Shown piece after piece: positions 17,588-26,038 of a stretch of 64,000 nt of DNA. How positions within the stretch are numbered: position 1 is the first letter of the stretch; each line of letters opens with the position of its first letter. Where the stretch lies: assembly GCA_016803235.1 (NCBI GenBank), contig JADCLI010000009.1, positions 82,295 to 146,294 of the forward strand. Reading direction: 5' to 3'. The notes under the pieces are model-generated. The model did no database searches and was not told where the DNA came from. It saw nothing but the letters and a program-made list of their open reading frames with translations. This DNA comes from Pimelobacter simplex. Its GTDB lineage: Bacteria > Actinomycetota > Actinomycetes > Propionibacteriales > Nocardioidaceae. The position numbers and the translations under genes were made by a program.

Positions 17588-18700
17588 TCAGCCCCCGAGG
17601 ACGTCGGCGAGGTCGTAGCGCACCGGCTGCTCGAGCTGGTCGTAGCCGCACGACTCCGGGTCCCGGTCCTCGCGCCACCGCTTGAAGTGCGCGGTGTGCC
17701 GGAAGCGCCGGCCCTCCATGGCGTCGTACTTCACCTCGATCACGCGCTCGGGCCGCAGCGGCGTGAACGAGAGGTCCTTGCCCTGGCTCCACCGGCTCTG
17801 CGTGCCGGGCTGGCGGCCGGGGTTGGCGACGAGGAACTCCTGCCACCGGCCCCACGGGTGCTCCTCGATCGGCACGACGAGCGGCTGCAGCTCGTGCCAC
17901 AGCTCGGCCCGGCGCTTGGCGGTGAAGCTCGCGCTGACCCCGATGTGCTGGAGCTCGCCGCCGTCGTACAGGCCCAGCAGGAGGCTGCCGATCAAGGGGT
18001 TGTCCGGGGTGCTCGTCTTGTGCTCGCGGTAGCCCGCGAGGACGACGTCGGCGGTCCGCTCGTGCTTGATCTTCAGCATGGTGCGGGCGTTCGGGGCGTA
18101 CGGCGCGCTCAGCGGCTTGGCCACGACCCCGTCGAGCCCGGCCCCCTCGAACTGGTGGAACCACTCCTCGGCCATCGCCGGGTCGGTGCTGGTGCGGGTC
18201 AGGTGGCAGCGTCCGGTGTCCGCGCCCAGGTGGGCCAGGGCCTCCTCCAGCGCGGCCCGGCGCTCCGCGAACGGCCGGTCCAGGTAGCTGTCGTCGTCGA
18301 GCGCGAGCAGGTCGAAGGCGACGAAGTCCGCCGGTGTCTGCTCGGCCAGCAGGTTGATCCGCGAGGCCGCCGGGTGGATCCGCTCCTGCAGCACCTCGAA
18401 CTGCAGCCGCCCCTTCCCGTCGGCGCCGTCGAGCGCCACGAAGATCTCCCCGTCGAGGACGCACCGTGGGGGCAGCTCGGCCCTCATCGCCTCGACCAGC
18501 TCGGGGAAGTAGCGCGTCAGCGGCTTGGTGTTGCGGCTCGCCAGCTCCACCTCGTCGCCGTCACGGAACACGATGCACCGGAACCCGTCCCACTTCGGCT
18601 CGAAGCTGAGGCCCAGGGGGTCGTGCTTCGCCGGGTCGGGCACGCCGGACACGGCCTTCGCGAGCATCGGCAGGACGGGCGGCATCACAGGCAGGTCCAC
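17588..18700 (-). CDS. ligC: ATP-dependent DNA ligase (LigC/LigD-ligase type)
   Basis: This 370-residue ligase has nucleotidyltransferase motif I EPKWDGFR (K36 is the adenylated Lys), motif III-like FVAFDLLALDDDSY, motif IV LDGVVAKPL and motif V ARTMLKIKHER (about 208-218). An OB-fold follows (HIGVSASFTAKRR; VIEVKYDAMEGRRFRHTAHFKRWR). It seals nicks and probably works in repair or end joining with the LigD-type polymerase at 15620. The GTG at 18700 has ACCGTA (minus-strand TACGGT) 7 bases upstream, a leaderless arrangement. Confidence 0.9.
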   Translation of the reverse strand: MDLPVMPPVLPMLAKAVSGVPDPAKHDPLGLSFEPKWDGFRCIVFRDGDEVELASRNTKPLTRYFPELVEAMRAELPPRCVLDGEIFVALDGADGKGRLQFEVLQERIHPAASRINLLAEQTPADFVAFDLLALDDDSYLDRPFAERRAALEEALAHLGADTGRCHLTRTSTDPAMAEEWFHQFEGAGLDGVVAKPLSAPYAPNARTMLKIKHERTADVVLAGYREHKTSTPDNPLIGSLLLGLYDGGELQHIGVSASFTAKRRAELWHELQPLVVPIEEHPWGRWQEFLVANPGRQPGTQSRWSQGKDLSFTPLRPERVIEVKYDAMEGRRFRHTAHFKRWREDRDPESCGYDQLEQPVRYDLADVLGG

Positions 18701-18739
18701 GCTGCCCACCGTAGTGCCGCGCGCCCCTAGGATCGGCGG

Positions 18740-20401
18740 GTGAGCGCGAACCTCGTCACCAAGAACCTCTCCGGTGGCCATGCTCACCGCGTGCTCTTCG
18801 AGGCCCTCGACCTCACGGTGGCGCCGGGGGACGTGGTCGGCGTCGTCGGCGTCAACGGCGCCGGGAAGTCGACCTTCCTGCGGATCCTCGCCGGCGACCT
18901 CGACCCGCTCGACGGCACCGTCACGACCGCACCCTTCGACGCCTTCGTCGGCTGGCTGCCGCAGGAGCACGAGCGGGTCGTCGGCGAGACCGTGGGCGGG
19001 TACGTCGAGCGTCGTACCGGCGCCGCTGCCGCGACCGCCGCGATGGAGCAGGCCGCCGCCGCCTTCGGCGCCGAGGACTTCACGAGCGCCGACGAGGACG
19101 CGTACGCCGCCAGCCTCGACCGCTGGATCGCCAGCGGGGCGGCCGACCTCGACGAGCGGCTCGCGCCGGTGCTCGCCGACCTCGGGCTCGACGTCGGCCC
19201 GGACGCCCTGATGACCTCGCTGTCCGGAGGTCAGGCGGCCCGGGCCGCCCTCGCCGCCCTGCTGCTGAGCCGGTTCGACCTGGTGCTGCTCGACGAGCCG
19301 ACCAACGACCTCGACATCGCCGGTCTCGAGCGCCTGGAGGGCTTCGTGCGCGGCCTGCGCGCCGGTGTCGTGCTCGTCTCCCACGACCGCGAGTTCCTCT
19401 CCCGCGTGGTCACTCGGGTCGTCGAGCTCGACCTGGCCCAGCGCCAGGTGGCGGTCTACGACGGCGGCTACGACGCCTACCTCGAGGAGCGGGCGGTCGC
19501 TCGCCGTCACGCCCGCGAGGCCTACGAGGAGTTCGCCGCCACGAAGGCCGACCTGGTCAACCGGGCGCGCGTCCAGCGGGAGTGGAGCTCCCAGGGCGTC
19601 CGCAACGCGATGCGGAAGTCGCCCGACAACGACAAGGTCCGGCGCCGCGCGCAGAGCGAGTCGTCGGAGAAGCAGGCGCAGAAGGTGCGCCAGATGGAGT
19701 CCCGGATCGCGCGCCTGGAGGAGGTCGCCGAGCCGCGCAAGGAGTGGGAGCTGCGGTTCACCGTCGGCGCCGCCCCGCGCTCCAGCTCCGTCGTCGCCAC
19801 GCTCGACCAGGCAGCGGTGCACCTCGGCACCTTCACCCTGGGGCCGGTGTCCCTGCAGGTCAACGCACGCGACCGGATCGGCGTCACCGGGCCCAACGGC
19901 GCCGGCAAGTCGACCCTGCTCCAGCTCCTCCTCGGCCGCCTGGCCCCCGCCACCGGTCGCGCCGGCCTGGGCGCCTCGGTCGCGATCGGCGAGATCGACC
20001 AGGCCCGCACCGGCCTCCCCGAGGACCGCGCCCTTGCCGACGCCTTCGAGCAGGCCGTCCCCGAGATGTCACCGGCCGACGTCCGCACCCTCCTGGCGAA
20101 GTTCGGCCTCAAGGCCGACCAGGTCACCAGCCTCGTCGGTCGGCTCTCCCCGGGCGAGCGGACCCGCGCCGCGATGGCGCTGCTGCAGGCGCGCGGGGTC
20201 AACCTGCTCGTCCTCGACGAGCCCACCAACCACCTCGACCTGCCCGCCATCGAGCAGCTCGAGGAGGCGCTCGCGTCCTACGACGGCGCGCTGCTCCTCG
20301 TCTCGCACGACCGCCGGCTGCTCGACAACGTCCGGCTCGACCAGCGCTGGCACGTCCAGGACGGTCGGGTGAGCGTCACGCACGTCGAGGGCGGGCAGTA
20401 G
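18740..20401 (+). CDS. ABC-F family ATP-binding protein
   Basis: This 553-residue protein has two ABC ATPase domains and no membrane segments: Walker A GVNGAGKST and GPNGAGKST, signatures SLSGGQAARAALA and RLSPGERTRAAMA, and Walker B LLDEPTNDLD and LVLDEPTNHLD. The charged linker (about 255-330) fits ABC-F proteins, which act on the ribosome in translation control or antibiotic protection. It starts with GTG, leaderless after TAGGAT (18728-18733), and is divergent from the DNA ligase. Which subfamily it belongs to cannot be told from motifs. Confidence 0.9.
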   Translation: MSANLVTKNLSGGHAHRVLFEALDLTVAPGDVVGVVGVNGAGKSTFLRILAGDLDPLDGTVTTAPFDAFVGWLPQEHERVVGETVGGYVERRTGAAAATAAMEQAAAAFGAEDFTSADEDAYAASLDRWIASGAADLDERLAPVLADLGLDVGPDALMTSLSGGQAARAALAALLLSRFDLVLLDEPTNDLDIAGLERLEGFVRGLRAGVVLVSHDREFLSRVVTRVVELDLAQRQVAVYDGGYDAYLEERAVARRHAREAYEEFAATKADLVNRARVQREWSSQGVRNAMRKSPDNDKVRRRAQSESSEKQAQKVRQMESRIARLEEVAEPRKEWELRFTVGAAPRSSSVVATLDQAAVHLGTFTLGPVSLQVNARDRIGVTGPNGAGKSTLLQLLLGRLAPATGRAGLGASVAIGEIDQARTGLPEDRALADAFEQAVPEMSPADVRTLLAKFGLKADQVTSLVGRLSPGERTRAAMALLQARGVNLLVLDEPTNHLDLPAIEQLEEALASYDGALLLVSHDRRLLDNVRLDQRWHVQDGRVSVTHVEGGQ

Positions 20402-20415
20402 CCGGTCGCGCGGAG

Positions 20416-20820
20416 TCAGTAGGACTGACCGTTCGCGTACCGCTCCCGCCGGAAGTGCCGACCCCTGCCTCGGTTGCGGCTCTTGAACGTCGGCAGCTGC
20501 GAGTCGCAGTTCGGGCAGACCATGCGCAGGTTGTCTCGGTGGTTGTTGGTGGCGTCGCCGTCGACGTGGTCGAGCACGAAGACCAGGGGCTGGTCGTTCC
20601 ACTCCTCGGCGATGCCGCAGATCTCGCAGCAGCCGTCCTGGGCATCGAGGAGGTAGCGCCGGATGTAGTGGCCCTTCTCGCCGGCGACCGTCGCGACCCC
20701 GGTCTGTAGCCAGGCATAGGTCTTAGCGGTGCGTTCGGCCGACCGCTGGCAGTGGTTGCTGCAGAACACCTTCTGGCTGCGCCGGACCAACTCGACGCCG
20801 CACCCGAGACAGTTCGTCAT
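20416..20820 (-). CDS. HNH endonuclease with N-terminal zinc finger
   Basis: This 134-residue protein starts with a CxxC...CxxxC zinc-binding segment (CLGCGVELVRRSQKVFCSNHC region). The HNH core follows, with CCEICG, LDHVDGDATNNHRDNLRMVC and PNCDS. HNH proteins of this size are common in phage and mobile elements. It lies 36 bases downstream of the 3' end of tRNA-Thr, a site favoured by integrating elements, but no integrase or repeat is seen. It could be a homing-type or phage-derived relic that still has an intact frame. Confidence 0.82.
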   Translation of the reverse strand: MTNCLGCGVELVRRSQKVFCSNHCQRSAERTAKTYAWLQTGVATVAGEKGHYIRRYLLDAQDGCCEICGIAEEWNDQPLVFVLDHVDGDATNNHRDNLRMVCPNCDSQLPTFKSRNRGRGRHFRRERYANGQSY

Positions 20821-20856
20821 GGTCGGACGTTAGGAACCGGGTCCGACGGAAATTGG

Positions 20857-20930
20857 AGCCGCGTGTCGGATTCGAACCGACGGCATTCGCTTTACAAGAG
20901 CGACACTCTAGCCAACTGAGTTAACGCGGC
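20857..20930 (-). tRNA. tRNA-Thr (anticodon UGU)
   Basis: The 74-base cloverleaf is read from the minus strand. Acceptor stem GCCGCGT pairs with ACGCGGC, and the discriminator is U. The anticodon stem TCGCT/AGCGA carries loop CTTGTAA with anticodon TGT (codon ACA), and the T arm is TCGGTTCGAATCCGA. The CCA end is not encoded. Confidence 0.96.
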
Positions 20931-20965
20931 ACGTCCCGCGTGGGCGGGCACGTGGGCCATCCTAG

Positions 20966-21829
20966 TCAGCGCAGCTGCGTGACCTCGAACCGCTCGTCCG
21001 GTACGGCGATCGCGTCCTGTGCCGCGACCAGCCGCAGCTCCCGCTCACCCGACTCCAGGGTCGCCGCGAGCACGTCGTACACCGACGCGACGGTCCGCCC
21101 CAGGGCGACCGCGGCCGAGCCGGAGGTGTGCAGGTGGGCGGTGAACAGGGCGGCGGTGATGTCGCCGGAGCCGTTGGCCTTCATCGGCAGGCGGGGGGTC
21201 TGGACGATCCAGGCACCGTCGCCGGTGACGGCGACCATCTCGATCACGTCGTCGGGCGCGCCGGCCCGCTCCACCGAGGTGACCAGCACGGTGGAGGGCC
21301 CGAGGGCGCGCACCTCGTCGGCCGCCGCGAGGATGTCCTCGAGCGACGACGGCCCGGACAGCGCGTCGCGTCCGGTGATGAAGCCCAGCTCGAACTGGTT
21401 GGGCGTGAGGATGTCCGCGACCGGTACCACCTCGGCGCGGATGATCGGCGGGATCTCCGGGTTCACGAAGCAGCCCGACCTGGCGTTGCCCATCACCGGG
21501 TCGCAGGTGTACGTCGCCGCGGGGTTCGCCGCCTTGACCCGCTTGACGGCGTCGACGATCACGGCCGCGACGGCGGGGGAGCCCTGGTAGCCGGAGAGGA
21601 CGGCGTCGCACGACGGGAGCACGCCGCGGTCCTCGATGCCCGTGATCACGTCGGCCACGTCGCCGGGTGCGAGCAGCGGGCCGCGCCAGGCGCCGTACCC
21701 GGTGTGGTTGGAGAAGTGGACCGTGAAGACCGGCCACACCTCGTGGCCGAGGCGCTGCAGCGGGAAGACCGCCGCGGAGTTGCCGACGTGGCCGTAGGCG
21801 ACCGAGGACTGGATGGACAGGATCCGCAC
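20966..21829 (-). CDS. pdxY: pyridoxal kinase
   Basis: This 287-residue ribokinase-superfamily protein phosphorylates pyridoxal (and probably pyridoxine) to supply PLP. Visible are the substrate-binding start RILSIQSSVAYGHVGNSAAV, the PdxY/PdxK motif TPNQFELGFITG (about 160-171), and the ATP-site anion hole MKANGSGDITAALF (about 230-243). The start is a GTG at 21829; a GTG six bases upstream is possible. It is divergent from the GMC oxidoreductase operon. It is the only vitamin B6 gene in the window. Confidence 0.88.
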   Translation of the reverse strand: MRILSIQSSVAYGHVGNSAAVFPLQRLGHEVWPVFTVHFSNHTGYGAWRGPLLAPGDVADVITGIEDRGVLPSCDAVLSGYQGSPAVAAVIVDAVKRVKAANPAATYTCDPVMGNARSGCFVNPEIPPIIRAEVVPVADILTPNQFELGFITGRDALSGPSSLEDILAAADEVRALGPSTVLVTSVERAGAPDDVIEMVAVTGDGAWIVQTPRLPMKANGSGDITAALFTAHLHTSGSAAVALGRTVASVYDVLAATLESGERELRLVAAQDAIAVPDERFEVTQLR

Positions 21830-21867
21830 CCGCACATCCTCCCAGCCGCCCCTGACCAAGACGAGAA

Positions 21868-21884
21868 CACGAAACACTTTCGTG
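21868..21884. promoter_or_regulatory. inverted repeat, candidate operator
   Basis: CACGAAA-cac-TTTCGTG is a perfect 7-bp inverted repeat in the 130-base divergent region between pdxY and the GMC oxidoreductase gene. The cognate regulator is unknown. Confidence 0.4.
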
Positions 21885-21891
21885 AAGAAAC

Positions 21892-21905
21892 TAGAACGCG
21901 TTACA
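21892..21905. promoter_or_regulatory. KstR-like operator
   Basis: TAGAACGCGTTACA matches the published KstR consensus TnnAACnnGTTnnA at all fixed positions. It lies 57 bases before the GMC oxidoreductase start. KstR is a TetR-type repressor of sterol and lipid catabolism. No kstR gene lies in the window, so regulation is inferred. Confidence 0.55.
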
Positions 21906-21961
21906 GTGAGCCGGCCGGGCCCCGAATGACCCCGGTCACACGAGCGAAGGATGGGAAGCGG

Positions 21962-23617
21962 ATGGCGAAGCGCGCGGCGTACGGCAACGAGGCTGACTAC
22001 GTGGTGGTCGGCTCGGGCAGCTCCGGGGCGATCGTGGCCGGGCGCCTCGCGCAGTCCGGTGCGAGCGTGATCCTGCTCGAGGCCGGCAAGTCCGACGACA
22101 AGGGCATGCACGGCTACTTCACCAAGAAGCCCGGCATGATCGGCCCGATGCACTCCGAGCCGCGGCTCGAGAGGCTCTTCGACTGGGGCTACCGCTCGGT
22201 CCCGCAGCCCGGCCTCGACGGCCGCCGGATGCCCGCCCCGCGCGGCAAGGTCGGCGGTGGCTCGAGCTCGGTCAACGGCATGGTCTACGTCCGCGGCAAC
22301 CGCGCCAACTACGACTCGTGGGCGGCCGAGGGCAACACCGGCTGGGACGCCGACAGCGTCAACGAGGCGTTCAAGCGCTACGAGGACTTCGAGGACGGCG
22401 AGAACGCCTACCGCGGCGCCGGCGGCCCGATCAAGATCACCCGCAACAAGACGCCGCAGGAGGCCAGCCTCCAGTTCATCCAGGCCACCGCCGACACCCT
22501 CGGCGTGAAGGTCCTCGACGACTACAACGCCGCCGAGCAGGAGGGCATCGCCCGGATGCAGCAGAACGCTGCCGACGGCCTGCGCTACTCCTCGACCCGT
22601 GGCTACGTCCACGACCTCGCGCCGCGCACGCTGGAGTTCCAGACCGAGGTCCACGTCACGAGGATCGTGGTCAAGGACGGCCGGGCGACCGGCGTCGAGG
22701 TCATCGACCAGGGCAAGGGGGGCGGCACCCGCCGGTTCATCAGGGCCGGCAAGGAGGTCATCGTCTCCGCCGGCTTCGCCAACAGCCCGCAGCTGCTGAT
22801 GCTCTCCGGCATCGGCCACGCCGACCACCTCGCCAGCGTCGGCATCGACTGCATCGCGGACCTGCCGGTCGGCGACAACCTGCACGACCACCTGTTCCAC
22901 CCGATGTCGTTCCACGTGCCGAGCGTCGCGTACCGCGGCAACGCCTGGACCTTCTTCAAGGGCATGGCGCGCGACCTGACCCGCGGCGGCTCGTTCCTCG
23001 ACAACTCGGTCTTCGAGTCCGTCGGCTTCGTGCGTACGTCGGCCGCCACCGACGTCCCGGACCTCCAGCTGCACATGCTGCCGTGGGCCTACCCGAGCCC
23101 CAACCAGGACGAGCCGATCCGGCACATCCCCGACGGCCGCCCGTCGCTGACCGTCTTCTCGACGCTGATCTACCCGAGGAGCCGCGGCACGCTGCGCCTC
23201 GCCTCGGCCGACCCGACGGCCGCGCCGCTCATCGACTACGGCTTCTTCACCGACCCCGCCGACGTCGAGGTGCTCGCCGAGGGCACCGAGATGATCCGCG
23301 AGATCATGGCCTCGGCCGCCTTCGGTGGCGCGGTCAAGGAGGAGATCCACCCCGGCCCGTCCATCCCCAACGGCAAGGAGCTGCGGGTCGCGCTCAAGAA
23401 CCGCTCCACCTCCGTCTACCACGGCGTCGGCACCTGCCGGATGGGCGTCGACGAGCGCGCCGTCGTCGGCCCGGACCTCAAGGTCCGTGGCATCGAGGGC
23501 CTGCGCGTCGCGGACGCCTCGATCATGCCGAGCATCACCGGCGGCAACACCAACGCGCCGTGCTACATGATCGGCGAGAAGGCCGCGGAGCTCATCCTGG
23601 GCGGAGCGAGCTGGTGA
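21962..23617 (+). CDS. GMC-family FAD oxidoreductase (choline-dehydrogenase-like)
   Basis: This 551-residue flavoprotein has the FAD-binding YVVVGSGSSGAIVAGRLAQ (about 13-31), GMC signature 1 in GKVGGGSSSVNGMVYVRGN (about 92-110), and signature 2 region IVSAGFANSPQLLMLSGIG (about 263-281). The catalytic His is in STSVYHGVGTCRMG and the C-terminal Asn in GGNTNAPCYMIGEKA. It probably oxidises an alcohol to an aldehyde that the co-transcribed dehydrogenase (GTGA overlap) oxidises further. An upstream in-frame ATG at 21925 is possible; 21962 is chosen for closeness to the FAD motif. The KstR-like box suggests sterol or lipid-linked substrates. Confidence 0.88.
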   Translation: MAKRAAYGNEADYVVVGSGSSGAIVAGRLAQSGASVILLEAGKSDDKGMHGYFTKKPGMIGPMHSEPRLERLFDWGYRSVPQPGLDGRRMPAPRGKVGGGSSSVNGMVYVRGNRANYDSWAAEGNTGWDADSVNEAFKRYEDFEDGENAYRGAGGPIKITRNKTPQEASLQFIQATADTLGVKVLDDYNAAEQEGIARMQQNAADGLRYSSTRGYVHDLAPRTLEFQTEVHVTRIVVKDGRATGVEVIDQGKGGGTRRFIRAGKEVIVSAGFANSPQLLMLSGIGHADHLASVGIDCIADLPVGDNLHDHLFHPMSFHVPSVAYRGNAWTFFKGMARDLTRGGSFLDNSVFESVGFVRTSAATDVPDLQLHMLPWAYPSPNQDEPIRHIPDGRPSLTVFSTLIYPRSRGTLRLASADPTAAPLIDYGFFTDPADVEVLAEGTEMIREIMASAAFGGAVKEEIHPGPSIPNGKELRVALKNRSTSVYHGVGTCRMGVDERAVVGPDLKVRGIEGLRVADASIMPSITGGNTNAPCYMIGEKAAELILGGASW

Positions 23618-25176
23618 GTACGCCGACCCGTCCCGCCACGGTCACCGACGAGCTGCTCGAGCGCCTGGTCGCCCGGGTCCCCGGTCGCACCGGCGCGACC
23701 TGGAAGCTCACCGAGGTCTACACCGGCGAGGTGCTCGTCGAGCTCCCGCAGTCGACGCCCGAGGACATCGAGGACGCCTTCGCCCAGGCCCGCGCCGCCC
23801 AGGCGCTGTGGGCGCAGTGGCCGGTCGCCAAGCGGCTCGAGGTCTTCGACCGCGCCCACACCCTGCTGGTCGACAACGCCCACACCACCGCCGACCTGAT
23901 CCAGGTCGAGAGCGGCAAGAACCGGCGGATGGCGATCGAGGAGACCTGTGACCCGCCGATGGTCATGTCGTACTACCTCAAGCGCGCGAAGAGGCTCCTC
24001 GCCCCGAAGAGGCACGGCGGCCCGGTGCCGGTCGTCTCCGGCTCGACCGAGGTCCGCGTGCCCAAGGGCGTCGTCGGCATCATCGCGCCCTGGAACTTCC
24101 CGTTCGCGACGGGTCTCTCCGACGCCATCCCGGCGCTGATCGCCGGCAACGCGGTCGTGGTCAAGCCCGACAACAAGACGGCCCTCTCGCCGCTCTACGG
24201 CATCTCGCTGCTCGAGGAGGCGGGCCTGCCGAAGGGCCTGTTCCAGGTCGTCTGCGGCGAGGGGCCCGACGTCGGCCCGACCCTGATCGACAACGCCGAC
24301 TACGTCATGTTCACCGGCTCCACCGCGACCGGCCGGGTGATCGGCGAGCGCGCCGGCCGCAACCTGATCGGCTGCTGCCTCGAGCTCGGCGGCAAGAACC
24401 CGATGATCGTCCTCGACGACGTCAACGTCGAGGAGTGGGTCGAGGGCACCACCTTCGGCGTCTTCGGCAACACCGGCCAGATCTGCATGCACATCGAGCG
24501 GATCTACCTGCCCGAGAGCCGGTACGACGAGCTCAGGTCCGCCTTCGTCACGCGGGCGGCCAACCTGCGGATCGGCGCGGCCTACGACTTCGGCCCGGAG
24601 ATCGGCTCCCTGGTCAGCCCCGACCACCGCGACCGCGTGGCCTCGCACGTGGAGGACGCCGTCGCCAAGGGAGCGACCGTGCTGACGGGCGGTCGCGCTC
24701 GGCCCGACATCGGTCCGGCGTTCTTCGAGCCGACCGTGCTCGAGGGCGTCACCAAGGACATGCTCGCCGGCCACACCGAGACCTTCGGGCCGGTCGTCTC
24801 GCTCTACTCCTACCGCACGGTCGACGAGGCGATCCACCTCGCCAACGACACCGACTACGGCCTCAACGCCTCGGTGTGGAGCGGTGACCTCGCCCGCGCC
24901 GAGGCGGTGGCCGAGAGGATCGAGTCGGGCAACGTCAACATCAACGACGCGCTCGCGACGGCGTACGCCTCCAAGGGCTCGCCCTCGGGCGGCGTGAAGA
25001 AGTCCGGCGTCGGCGCCCGGCACGGCGACCAGGGCCTGCTCAAGTACACCGACGCCAAGAACGTCGCGGTGCTCAAGAAGCAGGTCATGGGGCCACGGCC
25101 GGGCCAGGCCTACGACGCCTACGTCAAGCAGATGCTCAGCTCGCTCAAGCTGATGCGGAGGCTCCGCGTCCGCTGA
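23614..25176 (+). CDS. NAD(P)-dependent aldehyde dehydrogenase (succinate-semialdehyde dehydrogenase type)
   Basis: This 520-residue ALDH has the cofactor-binding APWNFPFATGLSDAI (about 154-168), the Rossmann FTGSTATGRVIGERAG (about 233-248), the catalytic Glu in LELGGKNPMIVLDD, and the nucleophile Cys in NTGQICMHIERIYL (about 288-301). It resembles the GabD2/SSADH branch, but the true substrate is not readable. It starts with GTG inside the stop of the GMC gene, which suggests a two-step alcohol-to-acid pathway. Its stop codon lies in the loop of a strong terminator. Confidence 0.88.
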   Translation: MSTPTRPATVTDELLERLVARVPGRTGATWKLTEVYTGEVLVELPQSTPEDIEDAFAQARAAQALWAQWPVAKRLEVFDRAHTLLVDNAHTTADLIQVESGKNRRMAIEETCDPPMVMSYYLKRAKRLLAPKRHGGPVPVVSGSTEVRVPKGVVGIIAPWNFPFATGLSDAIPALIAGNAVVVKPDNKTALSPLYGISLLEEAGLPKGLFQVVCGEGPDVGPTLIDNADYVMFTGSTATGRVIGERAGRNLIGCCLELGGKNPMIVLDDVNVEEWVEGTTFGVFGNTGQICMHIERIYLPESRYDELRSAFVTRAANLRIGAAYDFGPEIGSLVSPDHRDRVASHVEDAVAKGATVLTGGRARPDIGPAFFEPTVLEGVTKDMLAGHTETFGPVVSLYSYRTVDEAIHLANDTDYGLNASVWSGDLARAEAVAERIESGNVNINDALATAYASKGSPSGGVKKSGVGARHGDQGLLKYTDAKNVAVLKKQVMGPRPGQAYDAYVKQMLSSLKLMRRLRVR

Positions 25177-25198
25177 GCGTGTCCGCGGACGCGGAGCC
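25160..25198. terminator. bidirectional terminator hairpin
   Basis: GGCTCCGCGTCCGC (25160-25173) and its exact complement (25185-25198) form a 14-bp stem with an 11-base loop that contains the ALDH stop codon. It lies between the convergent ALDH and hsp20 genes. There is no T-tract, as is common in high-GC actinobacteria. Confidence 0.7.
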
Positions 25199-25206
25199 CC
25201 TCCCGG

Positions 25207-25650
25207 TCAGGCCTCGATCGCCTCGCGGTCGCCCGGCGACGCGGCGCCGGCGACCTCGATGCGGCGCGGCTTCGCCTTCTCGGCGACGGGGATGACCAGG
25301 CGGAGCACGCCGTCGGCGTACGCCGCCTCGATCCGCTCGAGGTCGAGGTTGTCGCCGAGGACCAGCTGGCGCGAGAACTGGCCGTGCGTCCGCTCCGACG
25401 CCAGGCGCTGCCAGTCGCCGTTGCCGGCGACCCGCTCGGCCCTGATGGTCAGCACGTTGCGCTCGACGTCGATGTCGATGCTCTCCTTGCTGACGCCGGG
25501 GATGTCGAGCTCGAGCACGAACTGCTCGCCCTGCCGCCAGGCGTCCATCGGCATCACGGCCGGACGGTTGGTCGTACCGAGTCCGGCGCCCAGGAGCTGA
25601 CCGGCGAACCGGTCGAAGTCACGGAACGGGTCGGTGGTACGCAGCAACAT
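25207..25650 (-). CDS. Hsp20/alpha-crystallin small heat-shock protein
   Basis: This 147-residue small heat-shock protein begins [20 protein letters not shown], a typical N-terminal helix. An alpha-crystallin domain follows (about 35-130), with [20 protein letters not shown], the FSRQLVL...L strands, [13 protein letters not shown] and the C-terminal PRRIEV (I-x-V-like) anchor. It binds unfolding proteins as an ATP-independent holdase. The ATG at 25650 has a strong GGAGGAA six bases upstream, so the longer frame is rejected. The divergent MerR/HspR-like regulator is the likely controller. Confidence 0.92.
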   Translation of the reverse strand: MLLRTTDPFRDFDRFAGQLLGAGLGTTNRPAVMPMDAWRQGEQFVLELDIPGVSKESIDIDVERNVLTIRAERVAGNGDWQRLASERTHGQFSRQLVLGDNLDLERIEAAYADGVLRLVIPVAEKAKPRRIEVAGAASPGDREAIEA

Positions 25651-25738
25651 GACAGGTTCCTCCTTCGGGATGTGCCGGCACCCGTCGTGCCGGGCGGATG
25701 CGTTGATCTGCAATGACTGTTATAGGTAATCTGAACCC

Positions 25739-26038
25739 GTGATTCAAGGGGATCCGGAAGGTCATGGCGAGCGGACGCGGGGCGTCTTCGCGATCTCGGT
25801 CGCGGCCGAGATGACCTCGTTGCAGATCCAGAACCTGCGCGTCTACGAGCGCCGCGGCCTCCTGGAGCCCGCGCGGAGCGACGGCGGCACCCGGCTCTAC
25901 AGCCGCGCCGACATCGACACCCTGCACCGCATCCGCGACCTGCTCGCCGAAGGCCTCAACCTCGCCGGCATCGCGCGGGTGCTGGAGCTCGAGGCCGAGG
26001 TGGCCCGGCTGCGCCGGCGACTCGCTCAGGCAACCTGA
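25739..26038 (+). CDS. MerR-family regulator (HspR-like)
   Basis: This 99-residue protein has an N-terminal MerR HTH. After a short leader, FAISVAAEMTSLQIQNLRVYERRGLLEPARS (read in parts) matches HspR, in which the wing recognises HAIR operators, and GGTRLYSRADIDTLHRI follows. The C-terminal coiled coil is short (EAEVARLRRRLAQ). HspR normally represses chaperone genes; this one is divergent from hsp20, its likely target. It starts with GTG. A TAATCT-type hexamer ends 6 bases before it, so it is probably leaderless. I do not see a canonical HAIR sequence in the 88-base gap. It overlaps the next convergent gene by 13 bases. Confidence 0.82.
   Translation: MIQGDPEGHGERTRGVFAISVAAEMTSLQIQNLRVYERRGLLEPARSDGGTRLYSRADIDTLHRIRDLLAEGLNLAGIARVLELEAEVARLRRRLAQAT

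Noticed and set aside
21951-21964. ATG at 21951 for the GMC oxidoreductase
   Set aside because: It is out of frame with the FAD motif.
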